64,000 bases of DNA. Source: Okapia johnstoni (taxonomy: Eukaryota; Chordata; Mammalia; Artiodactyla; Giraffidae). A program made the translations under genes and the position numbers. Each line of letters starts with the position of its first letter. Positions within the stretch are counted from its first letter, which is position 1. The stretch lies in assembly GCA_024291935.2 (NCBI GenBank), contig CM044309.1, positions 31,644,001-31,708,000 of the forward strand, read 5' to 3'. The notes under the pieces were generated by a model. The model searched no databases and had not been told where the DNA came from. It saw only the letters and a program-made list of their open reading frames with translations. Below, in pieces: positions 57,906-64,000 of this stretch.

Positions 57906-58519
57906 TCCACTGAGTCTCCAATTCATCAATGACAGTTCAGGTGTCCCTAGCCCAGTGCTGGTTCACATGGACATTCACACTCTGGTGAGATGTAAGTCTC
58001 TGTATTTTCATGCTGGTCTCTCTAATTAAGGAGGCAGTAGTTTGCTATGTGACCTCACTTCTCTTGTGGATCTAAGAAGAGTTATCGATTTTTCAGTGTG
58101 TTCAGCTTTTTCTTGTTATTAGGATAGAAGGACGACTTCCAAGCTTCTTACATGCTGGATCAGAAATTAGAGTCTTCCTTGTGTCATCTGCTGATCCAGT
58201 TTGATGGGAAAGAAAGGTTTTTGTGTCAGACAAAGGGGCCCAATGAAGCAACCTGCCAAGCAACAGCAATCTTGGATATCTGAATTTGAAAATCATGAGG
58301 GTTCTGTCCTCATTCTTTCATTTATATGCATTTACTGGTCACCTGATTAGCACCTTGCATTGTATATTAGCTGTGGGTTACTGAGCACTGACCAACACAG
58401 AGGAGACGTTCATAGTGCACTTAGTATTCACACACATGAGTCTGAAAGACCAAAGATCAGATAAGGGAGGCTGGATGACACCATGAACAGGCACTCAGCT
58501 GGCTCTGTTCAAATGAAAT
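57906..58519. other. SAMD12: Intron, no element recognised
   Basis: No recognised repeat or exon. Confidence 0.4.
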
Positions 58520-58604
58520 TCCAGAGACCTAGATTTGTATCTTGGCTTTTCCATACACTGGCGATTTAATTTTAAGCAGGTGATAATTTTTTTGTGCCTC
58601 TGCT
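58520..58604 (+). mobile_element. MIR-like fragment
   Basis: gacctagatttgtatcttgg, cttttccatacactggcgat and a tgtgcctctgct stretch match the MIR sense middle weakly. It ends where BovB was inserted. Confidence 0.4.
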
Positions 58605-58615
58605 ATGGTGACTTT

Positions 58616-59143
58616 TAAAGACACTTGCTCCTTGGAAGGAAAGCCATGGCAAATCTAGACAGAGTATTAAAAAGCAAAGACGCCACTTTGTTGAAAAATG
58701 TCCATCTAGTCAAAGCTACGATTTTTCCAGTAGTCATGTACAGATGCGAGATTTGGACCTTAAAGAATCCTGATCACTGAAGAATTGATGCTTTCGAACT
58801 GTGGTGCTGGAGAAGACTCTTGAGAGTCCCTCGGACTGCCAGGAGATCAAACCAGTGAATCCTAAAGGAAATCAACTGTGGAAGAACTGAGGCTGAAGCT
58901 GAAGCTCCAATACTTTGGCCACCTGATATGAAAAGCCAACTCATTGGAAAAGACTCTGATGCTGGGAAAGATTGAGGGCAAAAGGAGAAGAGGGAGGCAG
59001 AGGATGAGATGGTTACATAGCATCACCAACTCAATGGATGTGAATCTGAGCAAACTCTGGGAGATAGTGAAGGACAGGGAAGGCTGGTGTGCTGCAGTCC
59101 ATAGGTTGCAAAGAGTCGGACATGACATAGCAACTGAACACAC
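58616..59143 (+). mobile_element. BovB LINE 3' end with perfect 11-bp TSD
   Basis: Sense BovB from cttgctccttggaaggaaag to atagcaactgaacac, flanked by ATGGTGACTTT at 58605-58615 and 59144-59154. Frame broken (stop after the WTLKNPDH segment); the tail frame at 58944-59150 encodes [19 protein letters not shown]. Confidence 0.94.
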
Positions 59144-59154
59144 ATGGTGACTTT

Positions 59155-61103
59155 GATGAGAAAATAAACTCAAAACATGTCATTTATTCTGTTACTCATG
59201 ATTAATAATTATTAATAACTGATAGCCTCTACCATTACTGTTCTTTTCTTTTTGCTTCTACTGTTGCTATATCTATTCTTCCTTCTACGGCTACTCTATT
59301 TATTGCTACTGAAGTGTAGGTCAGGTGCAAATCAGAATTAAGCATGTTTTTAGAAACACTCACTGACAGCTGCATAATAAACCAGCTTTGTTATTTCTCA
59401 GTGGCCTAATTTACTCAGATCTACTAGAAGGAAAAAATGCAAAGGATTTGATGGTTGTCATTCCGTAACCTCTTCCAAAAACAGTATGAAAAGGTAAGAA
59501 ACATGCATTGCATCCTGTTGATTTTTTAGATCCTGGCACGAATCTGGCAGCTTTATTCACAAGAGAAATAAAGGCCAGAGAAGAGAAGGCCAGCCTTCTC
59601 TCTGGCCACAAAGAGCCAGTTAAACATGAGCTGAAGCTTCCAATCAGCACACACACGTCTTGACCAAGAGAAGCGTTTTCATTTCTTCAGTCTCTCTTCC
59701 AATCTGTCTTGTCTTTTTGGTCCTTGTGGCTGTCAGATCTTCTCTAGCGAGGATCATCTCAGGGCCATAAATAGAAGTCTGGAAGCTCACTGAGCAAGGC
59801 CCACTCAGCACACGAATGTTATTTGTGAAAACGAAATCCGGGATATTACAGAAGCGCTTAACAAATCCAAAACAGGAAAAACTCTTCCACTCACCAAGCA
59901 GCATCCAGAGTCTGTAGGAATGAGTAACAACACTCAAAGCTATGCCCAAAATGCCATTTCATTCCTTACCTAAAATCACATCTCCCCATAAATCATCGAA
60001 AATCCTCTTTCAAATTTTCGCTTTTTGTCTCCTGTTTATTCCCTCTTAATAAGCTCCCCTTTTCACTTTTTACTCCATTTCCAATTTTTCTCTTGAATTT
60101 ACACAGGTAGTTAAGTTGGAAAAAACACACCTTCATTCTCTGCCTTTGCATGTTCATTATTTTCCATTTATTTTCTGGGGTCTAATTCTGATCTTTTAGC
60201 CACGTGGCATTCTGAGCAGGTGCAAAAAGAGGCTGGAGGTTCAAAGGTATTGGCAGCATTTCTTGACCTCTTTGATTTGAAAGCACATTACCTTAATAAT
60301 AAAAATAACTGGGTTACACATTGGCTATACAGACCAGAGAGAATTGAGTGCAGGACATTTTTCTGATCTTTCAAAGAAAAGCCCAGCAAAGGATTCCAAA
60401 CTAATTTTCCACTGATTCTCTGTTCTTCCATTACATTATTTTTCTGTACCTTTTATACATCAGTGGAGTCCTTCAGAGTCATTTAGAATTATTGATTACA
60501 AAGCAGCAAAAATCTTTCATATGGCAAGCGGGATGAATCCAGCCTCCCTCACAGCTACCCTTTCAATCATATTATTTCTACTCATCAAATGTATTTCACT
60601 CCATAATTCTTTTTAGAGTCAAACTAGTTTTCAAGTTACTATTACTCATTGAAAAGTGACCATATAAAAAGTTTGAAATCTGTAGGTTTAATGTGCCCAA
60701 CACTTAATTTCATGCTCTGTTTGCCTCATTGTTCAAAGCAAATAGTAGTTAAGTTTTCAGCTCTGTGTGTGTGTGTTTATTCAGTTCATGGCTCCAGCTT
60801 TTTACAATATTAATATATTACTTTAAAAAAGTCTCCTACACAGGAAAGGCATCAAATAATAATTTATAACTGTTATGTGATAACACTGGCTTTCTAGTTC
60901 CTATTTGCAAAGTGGCCTGATTTCCATAGTTAACATATGCAGTGGCACTTCTACATTTTTCTTTACTTTCTACTTTAAATAAGTCAACCCTACATCCAGA
61001 TGACAGAGTACTGAGCAAAGGGGCAGTACTGAAAGCAGGGAAAATGCCTCTGCATATTGTAATTCAAATTATTTAAAAGCCACTTAAAACAAGAAAACAA
61101 TTC
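59155..61103. other. SAMD12: Intron, no element recognised; small hairpin at 59572-59605
   Basis: About 1.9 kb. A 101-codon minus-strand open frame at 59644-59949 has no recognised motif. An inverted repeat (ggccagagaagagaaggc against gccttctctctggcc) lies at about 59572-59605. A short GT run lies near 60764. Confidence 0.4.
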
Positions 61104-61435
61104 TTTTTTTTTTTTAAATAAATTTATTTATTTTAGTTGGGGGCTAATTACTTTACAATATTGTAGTGGTTTTTGCCATGCATTGACATGAATCAGCCAT
61201 GGGTTTACATGTGTTCCCCAACCTGAACCCCCCTCCCACCTCCCTCCCCATCCCATCCCTCTGGGTCATCCCATTGCCCCAGCCCTGAGCATTTGTCTCA
61301 TGCATCGAACCTGGAATGGTGTTCTGTTTCACATATGATAATATACATGTTTCAATGCTATTCTCCCAGAACGACCCACCCTCACCTTCTCCCTTAAGAG
61401 TCCGTAAGACTGTTCTATGCATCTGTGTGTGATGT
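61104..61435 (-). mobile_element. Ruminant L1 3' UTR, antisense, 5'-truncated
   Basis: A T run, aaataaatttatttatttta, gggggctaattactttacaa, catgaatcagccatgggttt, tccctctgggtcatcccatt, and cctggaatggtgttctgttt, ending at ctgttctatgcatctgtg. The full-orientation version of the twin-primed piece at 34339-34425. Confidence 0.88.
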
Positions 61436-61617
61436 CGGAGGGCTGTTTTCTGTCAGATGCATACCAAGGTTTTTAAATATGCTGCTGAGTAGCCTCTCCT
61501 AACTCCCAGAGTTTAAAAGAAGAGAATTTCAGCATGAAGAATTTTTAATATCAGGCAGAAGGCCAATTGCTGGGTAACTTTTAAAAAGAATAGTTAGAAG
61601 ATTCAGGCCCTCATGAA

Positions 61618-61760
61618 ATATCTAATCAAGTATCCACTACATGCAAAGTGCTTTGAGATAGGCTAGTGAGAAAGAACAAAAGGACCCCTGCCTGCAAATG
61701 GTTTACATTCTAGCAAAAAAGACACACTCAAGTCAGCACTGAATCCTGATGAGTGATGTG
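61618..61760 (-). mobile_element. L2-like 3' end remnant
   Basis: tatccactacatgcaaagtg, gataggctagtgagaaagaa and caaatggtttacattctagc resemble the antisense L2 3' end. Confidence 0.45.
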
Positions 61761-62041
61761 AGGCTAAAGTTTGGTGAGGAGAGAGCGTGGGATCAGGACC
61801 GTGAGAGCACAGTAAGGCTGTCTATGTCAGCTGGGGGAATGGGTGAGGTTTATTTCCCGACAACTCGTCACTAAAATAAAAACTGCTATTTTGAAAAACA
61901 TTAACATATATAAACCTCAACATGAGGGTATGAAAATTAACATTGGTGTTACAACATTGATTTTATTGAAAAGTGTTTCCTTTTCAATAGAATTGTTTTT
62001 TCTAGTAATAACACAGCCTCTGATCTGTTCTGAAGTCTCAT

Positions 62042-62257
62042 AGTTGTTGTTGTTGTGTAGTCACTAATGCGTGTCCAACTCTGTATGACCCCATGGAAGG
62101 TAGCCCGCCAGGCTCCTTGTGCATGAGATTTTCCAGGCAAGAATACTGGAATGGGTTACTATTTCCTTCTCCAGGGGATCTTCCTGACCCAGGGACTGAA
62201 CCTGTGTCTCCTGCATTGGCAGGCAGATGCTTTACCACTGAGCCACCTGGGAAGCCC
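62042..62257 (-). mobile_element. Bov-tA SINE, antisense
   Basis: (TTG)n tail, tgcgtgtccaactctgtatg, ccaggcaagaatactggaat, cttcctgacccagggactga, and ccactgagccacctgggaag. Confidence 0.94.
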
Positions 62258-62450
62258 TCCGTATGACACTGACTCTCACAAATGCTCCATCCTCATGAAC
62301 TGTGATTTATTTGCATTGTTTTATAACCACAGAATTGCACTGTCCAATAGGCACACAGAACATTGTACTGTTTGATGGGCCAGGTATAAAAACAGAAACT
62401 AATAATCAACAGCTCATCCTTAAACGGAGGTGAGATTCATTTATTCAACA

Positions 62451-62490
62451 TTTACTAAGTACTTACTTACTTATTTACTAAGTACTTACT
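62451..62490. repeat. 17-nt direct repeat
   Basis: TTTACTAAGTACTTACT occurs twice (62451-62467 and 62474-62490), separated by 6 nt. The second copy abuts the Bov-tA start. Confidence 0.85.
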
Positions 62491-62637
62491 AGGGCCTTCC
62501 CTGGTAACTCAGCAGTAAAGAACCTGCCCGCAATTCACGAGACACAGGTTCAATCCCTGGGTCAGGAAGATCCCCTGGAGAAGGGGATAGCAACCTGCTC
62601 TAGTATTCTTGCCTGGGAAATCCCATGCACAGAGGGG
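62491..62637 (+). mobile_element. Bov-tA SINE, 3'-truncated
   Basis: agggccttccctggtaactc, caggttcaatccctgggtca, gatcccctggagaaggggat and tctagtattcttgcctggga, stopping at cacagagggg. Confidence 0.9.
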
Positions 62638-62884
62638 TTTAATTATCTGTCTATACATCTGTGCCCACACACAACTGTGAGCATTTCAAGGGCACTCATA
62701 GTTCTGCCCGTCATTTCTACCCTTCATTGACTCCCCGACCAGGTCTGCCATATAAGAGGTGTTGACTGTGTACATGTTGGGTTTTACATAATTTATTATT
62801 CAAGCAGTCATTTAACAAAGGCTCAGATACCTGAGACAGAGACATTATACTATGGCTGTTTTATTTTTAAAAGGTAAACATGGT

Positions 62885-63237
62885 GGGCTTCCCCAGTGGT
62901 CCAGTGATTAAAAATCTGCCTTGCAATGCAAGAGATTCTGGTTTGATCCCTGGTACAGGAAGATCCCACATGCGGCAGAGCAACTAAGCCTGCACACCAC
63001 AACTACTGAGCCTGCACTCTCGAGTCTGGGAACTGCAACTACTGAGCCCACGCGATGCAACTACTGAAGCCTGCACCTGCAGCCCTTGCTCCATGACAAG
63101 AGAAGCCACTGCAATGAGAAACCCGCAGAATGTAACGAAGAGTAGCCCCCACTCGCCACAACTAGAGAAAGCCCACGTGCAGCAACAAAGACTCAGCACA
63201 ACCAACGAGTAAACAAATAAATCTTAAAAAAAAAAAA
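62885..63237 (+). mobile_element. CHR-type SINE, full length, with TSD
   Basis: Starts gggcttccccagtggtccag, then ggtttgatccctggtacagg (B-box region), a long body with repeated caactactgagcc units, and a tail aataaatcttaaaaaaaaaa. Flanked by GTAAACATGGT (62874-62884) and GTATACATGGT (63238-63248). Confidence 0.95.
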
Positions 63238-63524
63238 GTATACATGGTAATTCTTGAATGCACATTTGCTGTAACAATTCAAACAGTACAGATGTATAAA
63301 GAGTTACCCACTCTTTTTATACTATTTTCCCAACTCCATTTTTCTCAGCAGAGGTAGCAACTATCATCAGTTTGAGGTATAGGCTTGCATGCATTTTCTT
63401 TCCTATGTGTTTTACACTATATACACGCAAAATAGGAAAAATGGTTTTCTGTGAGCACTGCCCATCCCGATTTTTTACTTAACAGTAGATTTTTGAAATA
63501 TTTTCCACCGTAAAACACACAGAT

Positions 63525-63715
63525 GTGGTCGTGCCCAACTCTTGCGACCCCATGGACCGTAGCCTGCTAGGCTCCTCTGTCCATGGGAATCTCCAGGCAA
63601 GAATACTGGAGTGGGTTGCCATTTCCTTCTCCAGGGGATCTTCCCAACCCGGAATCAAACCCAAGTCTCCTGCATTGCAGGCAGATTCTTTACCGACTGA
63701 GCTACGAGGGAAGCC
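63525..63715 (-). mobile_element. Bov-tA SINE, antisense
   Basis: gtggtcgtgcccaactcttg, ggcaagaatactggagtggg, gatcttcccaacccggaatc, and taccgactgagctacgaggg. Confidence 0.94.
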
Positions 63716-64000
63716 AGATTCACCTCTTTATTTTCAAAAGCTTACAGTGTTCACTAATAAACACAGACATGCAGAGGAAAACCATGTTTAAGTTCTTACC
63801 CAAGAAATATGCAAGTATTGAGAAAACTGATAATATCCATGGAGAAATGCACTCTCTCAGACTAGCCTTGTCTTTTGGAAGTGGAAATTAGTGTGTTTCT
63901 AAATGTTTACAAAGTGCAATTCCACTTCAAGTTCTGTCTTGAAGAAGCAGAGACACACATGTACAAATGTACACGTGTAGGTGTGCATGTGTGTTGCTAC
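63716..64000. other. SAMD12: Intron end of window, no element recognised
   Basis: Ordinary composition with a short GTGT-rich end; no repeat or exon recognised. Confidence 0.4.

Larger units (their letters stand above)
38877..64000 (-). other. SAMD12: SAMD12 intron upstream of the exon (partial)
   Basis: Inferred from the acceptor at 38877. Higher plus coordinates lie 5' of the exon in gene direction. I found no further SAMD12 exon to 64000, so the minimum intron length here is 25.1 kb. It holds the palindrome at 39539-39630, the longest BovB copy and many SINEs. Confidence 0.7.

Noticed and set aside
59644..59949. 101-codon minus-strand open frame as a SAMD12 exon
   Set aside because: Its peptide does not match the SAMD12 N-terminal part as I know it and no convincing acceptor and donor pair bounds it.

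Overview
This window is nuclear DNA of a ruminant, most likely a bovid such as cattle, sheep or goat. Three repeat families point there: many tRNA-derived Bov-tA SINEs with one Bov-A2, several BovB (RTE-class) LINE fragments, and CHR-type SINEs, together with ruminant-type L1 3' ends. Bov-tA and BovB copies look the same across pecorans, so the species cannot be named from this sequence. There is no bacterial-style gene layout, operon or CRISPR array.

The only protein-coding sequence I can support is one 130-nt internal exon on the minus strand at 38747-38876. It encodes the start of a SAM (sterile alpha motif) domain that I recognise as SAMD12. It has a clean acceptor, a clean donor and an open frame. 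SAMD12 is a small protein spread over very long introns, so almost everything else here is SAMD12 intron: 38877-64000 is upstream of the exon in gene direction and 1-38740 is downstream. Nearly all other open frames are shadows of repeats. The ones that look most like protein belong to BovB reverse-transcriptase fragments.

Layout by plus coordinate. 1-8 kb: ancient L2 and MIR remnants, a CHR SINE, a BovB 3' end with clear target-site duplications, and L1M pieces. 8-14 kb: Bov-tA copies, a minus-strand BovB of about 0.75 kb, two Bov-tA copies at one target, and two MaLR-type LTR remnants. 15-22 kb: a poly-T-led retrocopy tail split by BovB, more Bov-tA, and a mariner MITE. 23-24.7 kb: an old L2 broken by (CAG)n, (AT)n and (CA)n arrays with two Bov-tA copies. 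25-32.8 kb: MIR, Bov-tA, L1, BovB, a long antisense L1M carrying a CHR SINE and a mariner MITE, and a Tigger-like MITE. 34-38 kb: SINEs and a tiny twin-primed L1. 38.7-39.6 kb: the SAMD12 exon, a hAT-like MITE, and a striking 92-bp near-perfect palindrome. 40-46 kb: L1, an MLT1-like LTR, the longest BovB (with a YADD reverse-transcriptase motif), and a CHR SINE. 47-59 kb: two L2 remnants, LTR and hAT remnants, L1, two BovB fragments and a full Bov-A2. 59-64 kb: mostly unique sequence, then L1, Bov-tA and CHR copies.

The feature most worth a second look is the 44-bp-arm palindrome at 39539-39630, about 0.66 kb upstream of the exon in gene direction. The nested insertions, the twin-priming event and the compound microsatellite are also informative. 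I found no convincing new gene system. Repeat family names come from recognition by eye, without a repeat library, and edges are approximate unless target-site duplications are given.
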